Source of the DNA: Haladaptatus sp. R4 | GTDB taxonomy: Archaea > Halobacteriota > Halobacteria > Halobacteriales > Haladaptataceae | Reading direction: 5' to 3' | Assembly (NCBI RefSeq): GCF_001625445.1 | Contig: NZ_LWHG01000004.1 | Location: 1 to 64,000, forward strand | Length of the DNA: 64,000 bases | Part shown: piece after piece, positions 9,091 through 19,448 of the stretch | Layout: every line of letters starts with the position of its first letter | How positions within the stretch are numbered: the stretch's first letter is position 1 | Notes under the pieces: model-generated | Told to the model about the DNA's origin: nothing | The model's input: the letters and a program-made list of their open reading frames with translations, nothing else | Databases searched by the model: none | Position numbers and translations under genes: made by a program

Positions 9091-11149
9091 ATGACGCTCC
9101 GCGACGCACTTTCCGATTTCAAACGCCACCGCGGGAACGCGACCCGCTTCCCCGGTGAGCGCCGGACGACGGCGGGCCGGTTCTCCGGTTTCGACGCTCG
9201 ACTCGTCCACGTCGGCCCGCATGGGTCGCTCCGCGACTACTCCTACCCGCTCTCCGGCCGCTACGGACTCGACCGCTCACGATTCGGGGTTCGGAGGGAC
9301 GGAAACGCCGACATCGTGTGGTTCGACGCCGTCGATTCGACGCAACGCTATCACGAGGGGAGCGCCCTCGTCGTCACCGAACACGGGACCGCTGACTGGT
9401 CTATCACGCAGTACGATCTGACGTTCGGCGATTTCCATCTCACCCATTTTGCGGTCGACGATGCCGACGAAAACGACGCCGTTCCCGACGAACTCGTGGC
9501 CTACTTCGGGTTCGCGCCGGACGGCCGGGACGACAGAATCGGACAACTTCGCCACGGCGACGTGGTCGAGGTGTACCACACCGCGGAACACGATTACCTC
9601 GGAATGTCCGCCGCTCCCTCCGAAATAGACGGTCTCGTTCCGGCGGATTTCGAGGCGCTGGTCTCCGAGCAACCCAACGCGGTACCCGGTATCGCCGACA
9701 CCGGCCGTTACGAGGAGAGTCGCCTCAGCGGCGAACTCGTCGTCTCCCTCCCGCTCGATGGTGCGACGACGTTCGTTTCCCTGCTCGCCGACCACCGTGA
9801 ACTCCCCCGTGAGGATGCTCTCCGGCGAGTTCGGGAACTCGCCTCCGAGTACGATTCTCCCGCCCGAATTCGGGCCCTCGCCACCGACGAGACGTCCCGG
9901 AACCTTCTCGATACGACGCTCGACGCGCCGACGACGGACGGCCATCACCGACGACCTCCGGGTGCTCTCGTTTCTGTCGGCGGAGACGGGGGCGCGAATC
10001 GCCGGGCCGGATTTCGACCCGTTCTACCAGTACTCGGGTGGCTACGGCTACACGTGGTTCCGCGACGACGCGGAGATTTCCCGCTTCTTGCTCACGGCCG
10101 ACGACCACTTCGACCTCTCGCTGGCCGATTGGCACGAGAAAAGCGCCCGGTTGTATTGTAAAACCCAACGCCCTGACGGGACGTGGCCCCACCGCGTCTG
10201 GCCCCGCGACGGGACCATCGCCCCGGGGTGGGCGAACGCCCGCGTCGAGGCCGGTGACGGCGCGGACTATCAAGCGGACCAGACAGGAAGCGTGATCGCT
10301 TTCCTCGCCACCTATCTCCGAACGTCCGACCTCGATGCGGAACTCGAAACCGAAATCGAGGGAACCCTTCGTGCCGCGCTCGACGGATTGGACGACACCC
10401 TCGAAGCGGATGGCCTGCCGATCCACTGCCAGAACGCGTGGGAGAACATGACCGGGCGCTTCGCCCACACCGCCGCGACGTACCTCGAAGCCTACGCGGA
10501 ACTCGCCCGCGCGCCCGTCTCGGACGACGTTCGGGACCGAGCGCTGGAGGGAACGAAAGCGGTACTCGCCGGACTCGACCGCCTCTGGACGGGCGAGTTC
10601 TACGCGCTCGACTTCGTCGAGGACGACCGCGACGAGCGCCGTGATTCGAGCGCGCTCGCGCTCGCGGCCGCACACCGCGCGGCCGCATCGGTCGTCGACC
10701 TCGACTCCGAGCAGGTGGACCGACTCGTCTCCCACACCGAAGCCGTCCTCGACGGTCTCTGGCGCGACCCGGAGGAGAGCGAGATTCGCGGCCTCGCGCG
10801 TTTCGACGGCGACGATTGGCGCGTGCGCGAGCAGACGACGCCCAAAATCTGGACGGTTTCGACGGCGTGGGGAGCCAACGCCGCGAACGAACTGGCGGAC
10901 CTGCTCGCCGAGCGTGACGACCGCCGCGGCGTCGAGTTCGCCCGCCGCTCGCGCGACCTCCTTTCGTTGCTCCTGCCCGGCGGTTCGCTCTGTGCCGAAA
11001 CCGGCTACCTCCCGGAACAGTACTTCGACGTGGGCGAGGCCGACAGCGCGACGCCGCTCGGGTGGCCCCACGCGATTCGACTGGCGACGGTCGCGTCGCT
11101 GGACGAACGGGGGGAACTGGGACCGGCAAAACGAGCCGCAAACGACTGA
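9091..11149 (+). CDS. GH15 glucan 1,4-alpha-glucosidase (frameshifted)
   Basis: About 685 residues, cytoplasmic (no signal). The N-terminal beta-sandwich domain of prokaryotic glucoamylases is followed by the (alpha/alpha)6 barrel. Barrel motifs seen are GGYGYTWFRDDAE, QRPDGTWPHRVWPRDG, the YQADQTGSV segment and the LPEQYFD motif that carries the presumed catalytic base, followed by ATPLGWPHA. The frame breaks near 9940 between the two domains. It releases glucose from the non-reducing end of maltodextrins, complementing the GH13 enzyme. The start at 9091 (MTLRDALSDF) is preferred to an upstream in-frame codon. It converges on malK. Confidence 0.9.
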
Positions 11150-11161
11150 ATCGAATCGATT

Positions 11162-12293
11162 TCAGACCGACGCTTTTCCCGCCACCGTTTCGCTCTCACC
11201 GACGACGTCACCGGTCTCGCCGTCGAAGACGTGCAGGTCGTCCTCGTCGAACGTGATCCGAATCGTCTCGCCGGGTGCGGGTTCGACGTCGGAATCGACG
11301 CGCGCGATGAAGTCAGGTGCGAGATCGAGATAGAGGTAGTTGTCGCTCCCGATGGGTTCGACCACTTCGACGGTGGCCGAGAGGGCGTTCCGGTCGGACT
11401 CCGCCGCGGGGAAAATATCCTCCGGTCGGATACCGATGGTAAACGCCGCATCCGTGTTCTCGATTCGGTCGGAAAAGGACGGGGCGAGACGGCACGAAAA
11501 CGCACCGTGGTCGTCTTCGAGGACGACGGCGTCGCCGTCGCGCGCGCGCGAACGTCGATGAAGTTCATGCTCGGCGACCCGATGAAACCGCCGACGAAGC
11601 TGTTTACGGGTTGTTCGTACACGTTCGTCGTCGCGCGCCCATCTGCTGGAGTTCGCCGTCACGAAGGATAACGATGCGGTCGCCCATCGTCATCGCCTCC
11701 TCCTGGTCGTGGGTGACGTACACCGACGTGATCCCGAGTTCCTGCTGGATGCGCTGGATTTCGGTTCGCATCGTGGTCCTGAGTTTCGCGTCCAAATTCG
11801 ACAGTGGTTCGTCGAAGAGGAAGATGTCGGGTTCGCGGACGATGGCGCGGCCGAGCGCGACGCGCTGTTTCTGCCCGCCGGATAACTCGTCGGGTTTGTC
11901 CCCGAGCAGGTCCTCGATACCCATCATCTCGGCGGCTTCGTACACCTTCTCGTGGCGCTCGTCCTTCGAGAGGTCGGTACTCATCCGAAGTCCGAATCCC
12001 ATGTTCTGCTCGACGGTCTTGTGGGGGTAGAGCGCGTAGTTCTGGAACACCATCGCCACGTCGCGGTTCTTGGCGTGAACGTCGGTCACGTCCTCGTCGC
12101 CGATGTAGATGTGACCGTCGGTGGCGCTTTCCAACCCGGCTATCATGCGGAGTGTCGTGGTCTTCCCACACCCGGACGGACCGACGAGCGTGACGAACTC
12201 GCCGTCCTCGATATCGAGGTCGAGACCGTCCACGGCGACGATTTGGCCGCGGTCGAACTCCTTTCTGAGCGTCTCCAGTCGAAGGCTTGCCAT
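11162..12293 (-). CDS. malK: MalK/UgpC-type sugar ABC transporter ATPase (frameshifted twice)
   Basis: About 375 residues. Walker [12 protein letters not shown]-loop FQNYALYPH, signature LSGGQKQR, Walker B DIFLFDEP and the switch His in VTHDQEE are all intact in the first frame. The C-terminal regulatory (TOBE) domain, with the typical IGIRPEDI motif, is spread over two further frames, with breaks near 11640 and 11555. It energises the MalEFG-type importer encoded divergently. This ATPase class is shared among several CUT1 sugar importers. It is on the opposite strand from its permeases, so expression depends on a separate promoter in the 12294-12484 spacer. Confidence 0.9.
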
Positions 12294-12353
12294 TACTCGT
12301 GTGGTGTCGTACCACGGTAAAGTTCTTTCCCATCGAACCAAATCTGTGATGGG

Positions 12354-12456
12354 ATATTTCATACTACTTTTCAAGGCCGATATTCGACCGATTCGTCCCC
12401 TTTCTCAAATATGTCGATGAGAAAACGACACGAAAATCCCTAACGGTTAAATACGT
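12354..12456. promoter_or_regulatory. divergent promoter region of the sugar importer
   Basis: The 191-bp spacer between malK (minus) and the binding-protein gene (plus) holds the 10-mer ATATTTCATA twice, at 12354-12363 and 12463-12472, one near each promoter. A TATA-like TTAAATAC lies around 12447-12454, about 30 bp before the binding-protein ATG at 12485. The paired 10-mer is a candidate regulator site, but I cannot match it to a known TrmB operator. Confidence 0.4.
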
Positions 12457-12484
12457 GAAGTCATATTTCATAACGGATACAACC

Positions 12485-13768
12485 ATGTCGTACCCACGGC
12501 GGAAAATTCTACAGACAGGCGGCGCAGTGGCTGGTATCACCCTTGCGGGATGCATCAGCGTGAACAGCGACGAGAAAGACGGCAGCGGCGACAACGGCAA
12601 CGATGGCGGTGGTGGCGACGGAAACGGCGGCAACGGCAACGACGACACCTCCGGCGGCACCGGACAACTCTGGCATTCGCGTCCGAAGGGACCGAAGAAG
12701 AGCCTCGAATCGAACGTGAAGAAGTTCGAGGGACAATCCGACTATGCGATAAAACTCTCCGAGATTTCGGACCTGCAGAAGACCATCGAGAACAAACTCC
12801 CCGCCGGAAAAGGCCCGCATCTATTCCAGTGGGCACACGACTGGATCGGCGAGTACCAACCCGCCGGGTTCCTCTCGGACCAGAGCGACAACCTCTCGGT
12901 GGACCTCGAATCCACGTACACCAGCGCAGCGGCGGAGGCGGTGCAGTTCGACGGCGAAACGCTCGGCCTGCCGTACGCCGCCGAAACCGTCGCACTGCTC
13001 TACAACAAGGACATGGTGGACGAACCGCCCGAAACGGTTGCAGAGATGCAGTCCATCATGGAGGAACACCACGACCCGTCGAACGGGAAATACGGCCTCT
13101 CGTTCCCCATCGACCCCTACTTCATCAGCGGCTACGCGCAATCCTTCGGCGGCTACTACTACGACGAGAAGAAGGACGAACTCGGCCTCACGAAGTCGGA
13201 GACGCTCGAAGGATTCCGATTCGTGCGCGACGAACTGGCGAAGTACATCCCGAAGGATCAGAAATACGACCCGCAGGCCGCCGTGTTCAACGAGGGCAAC
13301 GCGCCGTTCGCCATCAACGGTCCGTGGTATCTCGGCACCGTCCGTGACAAGGGTCTCGATGTCGGCGTCGCCCCGCTTCCGAAACCGAAGGGCGGCAAAC
13401 CGAAACCGTACACCGGCGTGAAGATGTGGTACTTCGCCAAGAAGATGAACGAGGAGAACGGGAACACCGCGGCCGCTCGGAAGTTCACCGAGTGGCACAC
13501 CACGAACACTGACCTGCTCCTCGACCTCGCCAAGGATCACGGCTTCATCCCGGTTCACAAGGACCTCGCGGGCAGCGACGACCTTCCGCCAGCAGTCAAA
13601 GGCTTCTCCGAATCCGTCCAGATGGGAGAACCGATGCCGACGGCCCCGCACATGCAGAAGGTGTGGGATCCGGTCAAGTCCGCGTTCCTCAAGGTGCTGA
13701 AAGGCAAGCAGGACGCGAAACCGGCGTTCGAAGCGGCGGAGAAGACGATCAAGCAGAACTGGGACTGA
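12485..13768 (+). CDS. sugar ABC transporter substrate-binding lipoprotein
   Basis: A 427-residue extracellular binding protein (CUT1 type). The N-terminus has a twin-arginine motif (YPRRKILQTGG) and a lipobox ending LAGC, so it is exported by Tat and lipid-anchored, which is usual for haloarchaea. A low-complexity Gly/Asn/Asp linker separates the lipid anchor from the binding domain. The mature part has the periplasmic-binding fold with the family's GLPYAAETVALLYNKD and FAINGPWY segments. Start at 12485 gives a correct Tat signal; a longer frame from 12455 does not. First gene of the MalE-MalF-MalG operon; probable ligand is a maltodextrin or trehalose. Confidence 0.92.
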   Translation: MSYPRRKILQTGGAVAGITLAGCISVNSDEKDGSGDNGNDGGGGDGNGGNGNDDTSGGTGQLWHSRPKGPKKSLESNVKKFEGQSDYAIKLSEISDLQKTIENKLPAGKGPHLFQWAHDWIGEYQPAGFLSDQSDNLSVDLESTYTSAAAEAVQFDGETLGLPYAAETVALLYNKDMVDEPPETVAEMQSIMEEHHDPSNGKYGLSFPIDPYFISGYAQSFGGYYYDEKKDELGLTKSETLEGFRFVRDELAKYIPKDQKYDPQAAVFNEGNAPFAINGPWYLGTVRDKGLDVGVAPLPKPKGGKPKPYTGVKMWYFAKKMNEENGNTAAARKFTEWHTTNTDLLLDLAKDHGFIPVHKDLAGSDDLPPAVKGFSESVQMGEPMPTAPHMQKVWDPVKSAFLKVLKGKQDAKPAFEAAEKTIKQNWD

Positions 13769-13774
13769 GGCCAC

Positions 13775-14767
13775 ATGAGTATTCGCTCGACGTTCAATCG
13801 CGGCGCAAACGCGCTGGAAAATCCCGTGTTCGACCGGGACGACCTGCCCCTGCTACTGATACTGCCGGGGCTGTTTCTGTTCTCGGCGTTCATGTTCTAC
13901 CCCATCCTCTATTCGTTTTATCTGTCGTTGACGGATGCGACGAACCTGACGCTGTTCACACACGAGTACTCGTTCGTCGGATTCGACAACTACCGGAGGG
14001 TGCTGTTCGGCACGCCGCACTTCAAGCTGATTCTGTTCGGATTCAGCACGACGCTCCCGCTCAACGCGGGCTTTTGGAACTCGATGGGCATCTCGTGGCT
14101 GTTCGTGTTCACGAGCGTGGCCCTCAAAGTCGCGCTGAGCATCGGCATCGCGCTCGTGTTGACCAATCCCTACGTCATCGGTCGGCGCTACATGCGTTCG
14201 CTCATCATCATCCCGATGGGCCTGCCGACCATCTTCACCATCACCGTCTGGCGCGGCATCTTCAGCAACGCCCGATACGGCCTGGCGAATCAGGTACTCA
14301 CCGGACTGCACCTTCAGCCGGTTTTGTGGCTCGACCAGCGGTGGACCGCGTTTCTGGCGTACAACGTCACCGAAGCGTGGTTGGCCTACCCGTTCATGGT
14401 CATCATCATCGTGAGCGCGCTGCAGGACGTGCCCGAGGAACTCCACGACGCGGCGATGGTGGACGGCGCGGGATTCCTCAACCGGTTCGTGCACGTCACG
14501 CTTCCGTCCATCAAGCGACCCGTGCTCTTCGCGTCGATACTGACGGCGGCGGCGTCGTTCCAGCAGTTCCTCATCCCGTACGTGATGAACAAGGGTGGAC
14601 CGCTCCGCCAGAACGAACTGCTCATCGTCTACGGCTACCGTGAGGCGTTCCGCTTCGACAAGTACGGGAAGGGGGCCGCCATCATGACCGCGACGTTGAT
14701 CGTTATCAGCGGCTTCATGTTCCTGAACGTGAAACGCGGCCGCCTCGCGGAGGGGGTGAGCGAATGA
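13775..14767 (+). CDS. MalF-type sugar ABC permease
   Basis: A 330-residue integral membrane protein with an N-terminal membrane anchor (LLLILPGLFLFSAFMF) and further segments to about residue 320. The permease EAA loop EELHDAAMVDGAG, which docks on the ATPase, is intact. It follows the binding-protein stop by 6 bp and overlaps the next permease start as ATGA. It forms the translocation pore with the MalG-type protein. Confidence 0.92.
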   Translation: MSIRSTFNRGANALENPVFDRDDLPLLLILPGLFLFSAFMFYPILYSFYLSLTDATNLTLFTHEYSFVGFDNYRRVLFGTPHFKLILFGFSTTLPLNAGFWNSMGISWLFVFTSVALKVALSIGIALVLTNPYVIGRRYMRSLIIIPMGLPTIFTITVWRGIFSNARYGLANQVLTGLHLQPVLWLDQRWTAFLAYNVTEAWLAYPFMVIIIVSALQDVPEELHDAAMVDGAGFLNRFVHVTLPSIKRPVLFASILTAAASFQQFLIPYVMNKGGPLRQNELLIVYGYREAFRFDKYGKGAAIMTATLIVISGFMFLNVKRGRLAEGVSE

Positions 14768-15830
14768 GCGACGGAATCCTCGGCGGCTTCGCCGAGGACG
14801 TTCGACGTGCACTCGGGGCACCCGTCCGCGCGTCGAGTCGGCGCGGTACACCGTCCACGGCCTGCGAACCGGCGAAGTGTCGGCGCGACGAGTCGCGGCG
14901 AAACTCGTCGCCACCGCGTTCGCGCTGTTGATGGTCGGGACACTGCTGTTCCCGATCTACTGGATATTCCTCGCCTCCCTCTCCGGGACCGGCGGGTCGC
15001 TCTATAGTTCGAGCGGGATCCATCTCCTGCCACAGAAACCGTCGCTCGACGCCTACAAATGGGTACTCGGCGGCATGTCGATACCGAGCTACACGGTCGC
15101 GGTTCACCTGTTCGGCACGGAGATAGCGCTACGGACGCCCGGCGTCTCTACCACGGTGAACTGCGCGCGCTTCGACGGCTGTTCGCAGTTTCCGCTGTTC
15201 CTTTGGAACAGTTTCACCGTCGCGGTGCCCACCGTCATCCTGACGATGGCAATCGTGATCCCGGCGGCGTACGCGCTCTCGCGGCGGAAGTTCCTCTTCC
15301 GATCCAAGGTGCTCTACCTGTACGTCCTGTTCACGCAGGTCGGCGGCGGACTCGGCATCGCGGCGCTCATCGCGCTGTACGCCACGTTCGTCCAGTTCGG
15401 CCTCGACAACAGCAAACTCGCGCTGTCGTCGTACGACGCCGCGACCGCCGTCCCGTTCAACACGTGGCTGTTGAAAACCTACATGGACAACATCCCGACC
15501 TCCTACGAGGAGGCCGCGATGATGGACGGGGCGCCCACGTGGCGCATCGTCTGGGAGATAATCATCCCGCTGTCGAAGGCGGGACTGGCGACCGTCCTCG
15601 TCTTCAGCTTTCTCACCGGCTGGACCGAGTTCATCGTCGCCCAACTCCTGCTCAGCACCGGCAAGTACACCCTCCCGGTCGGCCTCTACAGCCTCGTCGG
15701 GAAGTACTCGACCCCGTGGGCGCGGTTCTCGGCTTTCGCGCTGACCTTCGCCACGCCCATCGTCTTGGTGTATCTGTTCGCACAGCGGTACATCGAGAGC
15801 GGGCTATCCTTCGGCGGTATGGAAGGTTAG
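14764..15830 (+). CDS. MalG-type sugar ABC permease (frameshifted near start)
   Basis: About 355 residues. The start ATG at 14764 overlaps the previous stop as ATGA. The first 20 or so residues are in that frame, and the rest, from a RVESARYTVHGLRTGE segment onward, is in the next frame; the break is near 14825. Six or so membrane segments follow, and the EAA loop EEAAMMDGAPTWRIV is present. An unusual feature is a loop after the first membrane segment with two cysteines (NCARFDGC), which could form an extracellular disulfide. It completes the importer. Confidence 0.88.
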
Positions 15831-16109
15831 GGCGAGTTGGGTGGATTTGATTCTTTCTTTCGTTCGGTGGCTACTGGGTGGTTCTGGTTTTTCGATGGTT
15901 GCAGTCGTTGGGAGTCGGATTTTGAACACTTTATCGGTCGTGAGGTGTTCTGTTTGATCTTGGTTTTGGTCTTGTTGTGACCGCAAATACAGACGTCAGT
16001 GAAAACCCCACCGCCCTCTAACCTCCCCAGCCTCCTCGGTTGCTTACTCGCGGATAAACCGCGCACATCAGCGCGCCCGCACGGGGTCTGGGCGACAGTG
16101 CTCTCCGAC
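15831..16109. other. intergenic spacer, no gene
   Basis: The first 150 bp are T/G-rich, then a C-rich stretch (CCTCCCCAGCC near 16023) and a GCGCGCCCGCAC string follow. Similar C-rich and GCGC strings and an AAAACCAGAACC string recur in the spacer at 59713-60340, so this may be a copy of a degenerate dispersed sequence. No coding frame is supported. Confidence 0.4.
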
Positions 16110-16316
16110 CTAACTCTCCTGATACCCGGCAAACACACTCCAGACCGTGTTTACGAGCGTGAAAGCGATGTACAGTCCGAACGTGAGCATCGCCAACTGC
16201 TGCAGCGCGGCGTCCATCGTGTGAATCCTATCGAGGACGGTGTAATCGAGTCCGACGGATATCACCGCGACGACGAAGACGAACAACAACTGGCGCCAAT
16301 TGACTATCGTGCTCAT
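16110..16316 (-). CDS. small two-helix membrane protein
   Basis: A 68-residue protein starting MSTIVNWRQL at 16316, with two predicted membrane helices (about 9-25 and 40-60). The upstream extension is basic and non-conserved in look, so I prefer this start. No family recognised. It stands alone between the permease operon and a beta-lactamase-fold gene. Confidence 0.6.
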   Translation of the reverse strand: MSTIVNWRQLLFVFVVAVISVGLDYTVLDRIHTMDAALQQLAMLTFGLYIAFTLVNTVWSVFAGYQES

Positions 16317-16409
16317 ATACGATAGTGGTCGAAACGCCGCATAAGTCTTCTTCACGCGTTTTCTTTCCAACTCGAACACCGTGGTCTATTCCGGGCGGCG
16401 GTGGGCCGG

Positions 16410-17403
16410 TTACCGCGAACTCACGACCATCCGCTCCGCGAACAGCGCGTCCAAATCCGGTTGCTCGATCAACTCGTACTCGTCACCCGCTCGTTCCACG
16501 TACCCTGCGTTCGCCAGATGTTCGAGGTGGGCGTAGGACTCGCCGGGGCCGTGGAGGAGGTGGATTCCTTCGAGTTCGCCGAACAGGTGGGCACCCATGG
16601 TCCACGGGTCGGTCGGGCCGTTTTCGTTCAGCACGCCGACCACGTCCTCGGCGCGTTCGCGGTGGTGGGCGTGGATTTCACGGGCGCGGGAGACGGCGTC
16701 GAGGGGGTCGCCGTGGCCGGGCCACGCGCGGGTGTAGGACTCCGAAACGACGTGCGAGAGGGTGTCGAGGTAGGCCTCAAGTGGGTTTTCGAGGCGAACG
16801 TCCGCGCGCCGACGTTGGGGGTGTACGCTTCGAGGAGGGCGTCGCCGCAGAAGAGTTCGCGGCCGTCTTCGCCGTCGAAGGCGAACCCGGCGAGACCGGC
16901 GGTGTGTCCGGGGAGATGGACGGCTTCGAGTTCGTAGTCGCCGCAGTCGAAGGTGTCCCCGGCGGAAAACGGTTCGACGGTGGGGGTTGGGCCGTCGAGG
17001 CGTCCGGCTTTGACCGCGTTCCGGAACACGGGTTCTTGGATCGGTTCCGGGAGTCCCCACTCGCCCAGTAGTCGCTGCTGTCTGGTTTCGATGGCGTCCC
17101 ACGCCGATTCGCGCTGGGCGACGAGCGCGGCGTCCTCCTCGTGGACGTGGACGGTGGCGCCGCTTCGCTCTTGCACGGTCCCGGCCAGTCCGGCGTGGTC
17201 GGTGTGCCAATGGGTGATGTACACCTGCGCGATGTCCTCGACCGAACAGCCGTGGTCCGCCAACCCGGATTCCAGCGACGCGAGCGTTTCCGGTTTTCTG
17301 ACGCTCGTGTCATGAGTGTCGTCGGGCCGTCGGAACTCGCGTTGAGGAGGTACACGCTGTTTTCTCCCTCGAACTCCGTGTTTTCGAGTCGAATTCGGTT
17401 CAC
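16410..17403 (-). CDS. metallo-beta-lactamase-fold hydrolase (frameshifted twice)
   Basis: About 330 residues. The metal motif THWHTDHAGL (HxHxDH), the LPGHTAG segment and the FCGDALL aspartate are in one frame. The N-terminal strand region (NSVYLLN) is in a second frame with the break near 17312. The C-terminal part (ADVRLENPLEAYLDTL, WPGHGDPL, then a winged-helix-like tail) is in a third, with the break near 16803. The order is that of LACTB2/glyoxalase-II-like hydrolases with a C-terminal helical domain. Substrate is unknown. Confidence 0.82.
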
Positions 17404-17530
17404 GGACGTTTTTGGGACTCCTCTAATATGATATTTTTTATAATTATCGCAATAACGAGAGCTGTGCGGTCTTTCTCGAAAAACACACTAAACGGTGTAG
17501 CTGTTCGGGTCTAGCGAGTTGCCAGCGACG

Positions 17531-18127
17531 TTATCGGTCGTCGGTTAGGATTTGGGCGAGCGACAACACGGTGAACGTCGTGACGAGGAGTCCACCCCAG
17601 ATGAGGTCGGGGATGGATGCTATCGGGGGGATGCCGGCCCACGCCGTCATCAGCAACAGAACGCCGACGGCCGTGACTCGCCGATAGTAGGTCAGCCACG
17701 GTACTGCTTGGTCGTCCGAGTCGTCGGTTTCTGGTTCGGTTTCGTAGTCCGTTTCCTCCGCCGTGTCGAGATATGGGTCGAACTGGTCCGCCAGTGGACC
17801 GCGTTCGACGATACCCCTGCTCTTGTTGTAGCGGATGACGCCCTCGCTTTCGAGTTTCGGGAGGTGGGACTGGTACAGCGCGATGTACACGCGCTGGCGT
17901 TCGTCGGACGTGAGTGCCTGGACCGTCGTGTCGTTTTCCCACGCGGCGACCTGTTCTGCGAGGTCCCGCATCTCGACGGCCCCGTCCGTATCCTTCAGGA
18001 ACCGGAGTGCATCCCTTCGGCGCTGTGTCTGGAGAATATGGAATATCTTGTCGCGCGAAAGGGGTTCGACCAGTTCCTCGGACGCGTGTTCGAACTCGTC
18101 TACCGCCGAGTCGGAACTGACGCTCAT
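17531..18127 (-). CDS. HTH (DUF7344-like) membrane protein
   Basis: A 198-residue haloarchaeal protein. Residues about 25-110 form a winged-helix-like domain (RRRDALRFLKD, then TSDERQRVYIALYQSHLPKLE), as in the DUF7344 group. An acidic linker leads to two C-terminal membrane helices (about 148-190), so it may be a membrane-tethered DNA-binding protein. A related soluble protein is encoded at 51168-51530. Function unknown. Confidence 0.75.
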   Translation of the reverse strand: MSVSSDSAVDEFEHASEELVEPLSRDKIFHILQTQRRRDALRFLKDTDGAVEMRDLAEQVAAWENDTTVQALTSDERQRVYIALYQSHLPKLESEGVIRYNKSRGIVERGPLADQFDPYLDTAEETDYETEPETDDSDDQAVPWLTYYRRVTAVGVLLLMTAWAGIPPIASIPDLIWGGLLVTTFTVLSLAQILTDDR

Positions 18128-18500
18128 TTACCCGGTCCCCGGTATGCGGTGCTTTCCGCTCCTCGAATCGCTGTCAGGCAAGGGGTTTCGTCGGAGCGAG
18201 ATGATTCATCGTAGAAGTGAATCCCATCAGATTGGAGGAAATCGTCGGGGGAGAGAGTGTCGTCGTTACTTCGGACCGGGACGGACTTCCGTCTCGGTAA
18301 TCGGTCGTTTCGTTGCTCGCGTGCCATGTAGTTCAATATCGGACGTAGATTTTAAAAAGGTATTGGGTCTACGTCAATGATAAAGCTCTAATTTATCTTC
18401 TGGCCGTCATCTGGTACGTTTATGTAGTGGATATGTTCGTTTCCATAGACGGGAGCGTCATCGGTCTTTTACTATACCGAAATGGAACCTTTCTCCGACG
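18128..18500. other. intergenic spacer
   Basis: AT-rich in the middle, with a TTTTAAAAAGG string near 18351 that could be a TATA element for either flanking gene. A possible 70-codon minus-strand frame (18124-18336) is basic, lacks any recognisable feature and overlaps the neighbouring start, so I do not call it a gene. Confidence 0.4.
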
Positions 18501-18851
18501 ATGGCGACCCTCGATGGACGGGAGTATCGGCAGATGGTCCGGCGACTCGCGCGAAAAGTCAACGATCGGATCGATGCCGGGATGAGCATGCGCGCCGCGC
18601 TGTATCGATCCGTCGGGGAGTGTATCGGCGACCTCTGGAATCGGGACGTGTCGCTTCGTGTCTGTGAACTCTCCGAACGGGAACCGGAGATCGAGATGGT
18701 GACCGAGATCGCCGCCGAGGATGCGACCGACACGCACGCCGATTATGAGGTATTTATTCGCGCCATGGCGTTCTCCGTCCTCGAACAGGACGTGCGCGAG
18801 GCGGTCGAAAACACCATCCCGGTCGAACGGGACGCTGCCCGTTCCGACTAG
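18501..18851 (+). CDS. conserved-type acidic hypothetical protein
   Basis: A 116-residue soluble, helical and acidic protein (MATLDGREYRQMVRRLARK at the N-terminus). Codon use and acidity match neighbouring real genes. No domain recognised and no informative context. Confidence 0.6.
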   Translation: MATLDGREYRQMVRRLARKVNDRIDAGMSMRAALYRSVGECIGDLWNRDVSLRVCELSEREPEIEMVTEIAAEDATDTHADYEVFIRAMAFSVLEQDVREAVENTIPVERDAARSD

Positions 18852-18888
18852 TCCATACGTTTAGGCACGTCCGGGTCGTGGTCCCTCC

Positions 18889-19077
18889 ATGCCCGACACA
18901 CCCCACCCGGACGAGGAGTTTTCGCCCTGTACCAACTGCGGAAAACTCGTCAATCTCGGTGAGTACCACCCGACGGTCGTCGTTCGTCACAGCGTCACCG
19001 CCAATCAAACCGAAAACGTGACGCTCCACTTCTGTAGCGAGGATTGTTTGGACGAGTGGACCGGCCCGTTTCCGTAA
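18889..19077 (+). CDS. small zinc-finger protein
   Basis: A 62-residue protein with CTNCGK near the N-terminus and FCSEDC near the C-terminus, spaced as in TRASH/FCS-like treble-clef zinc fingers of small haloarchaeal proteins. It starts 38 bp after the previous gene on the same strand. A role in protein or nucleic-acid binding is inference. Confidence 0.75.
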   Translation: MPDTPHPDEEFSPCTNCGKLVNLGEYHPTVVVRHSVTANQTENVTLHFCSEDCLDEWTGPFP

Positions 19078-19259
19078 TATCTCGAAAATTAGCCGCCGTT
19101 CCGTTCTACCGCTCCATTGCTCCACCGTTCCGCTCCACCGCTCTGCGCCGTCGATCACTGTTCCGCTGTACGCGGTAATCCGACCATACCCGTAGTTTTC
19201 CCACGAATTTCTCCGAAACGCTCAGCGATTTTTACCCGTCTCGGAACCGTGGTTCGGAT

Positions 19260-19448
19260 ATGGAGTTCGAACGTCCGGAATCGCGGTGGAAACGAGTTGC
19301 AATCATCGTCGGCATCGCGTTCGGGTTTCTCGCCGTTTCGTTCGTCGTGATTCCAGTCGTGCTGCTCGCCGGTGAACTCCTCGCCGGAATCGTCGTCGGG
19401 ATCGTTCGCGTGATCACCGAACCACGTACGGGTCAGCACCCGGCATGA
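19260..19448 (+). CDS. small single-pass membrane protein
   Basis: A 62-residue frame with a short charged N-terminus and one or two hydrophobic helices (about 13-50). Its last 35 bp overlap the 3' end of the convergent uracil-DNA glycosylase gene. Upstream, 19081-19155 is a run of CCGTTCC/CCGCTCC near-repeats. No family recognised. Confidence 0.45.
   Translation: MEFERPESRWKRVAIIVGIAFGFLAVSFVVIPVVLLAGELLAGIVVGIVRVITEPRTGQHPA

Noticed and set aside
18124-18336. 70-codon minus-strand frame upstream of the HTH membrane protein
   Set aside because: Basic, featureless, and overlapping the neighbour's start; no support as a gene.
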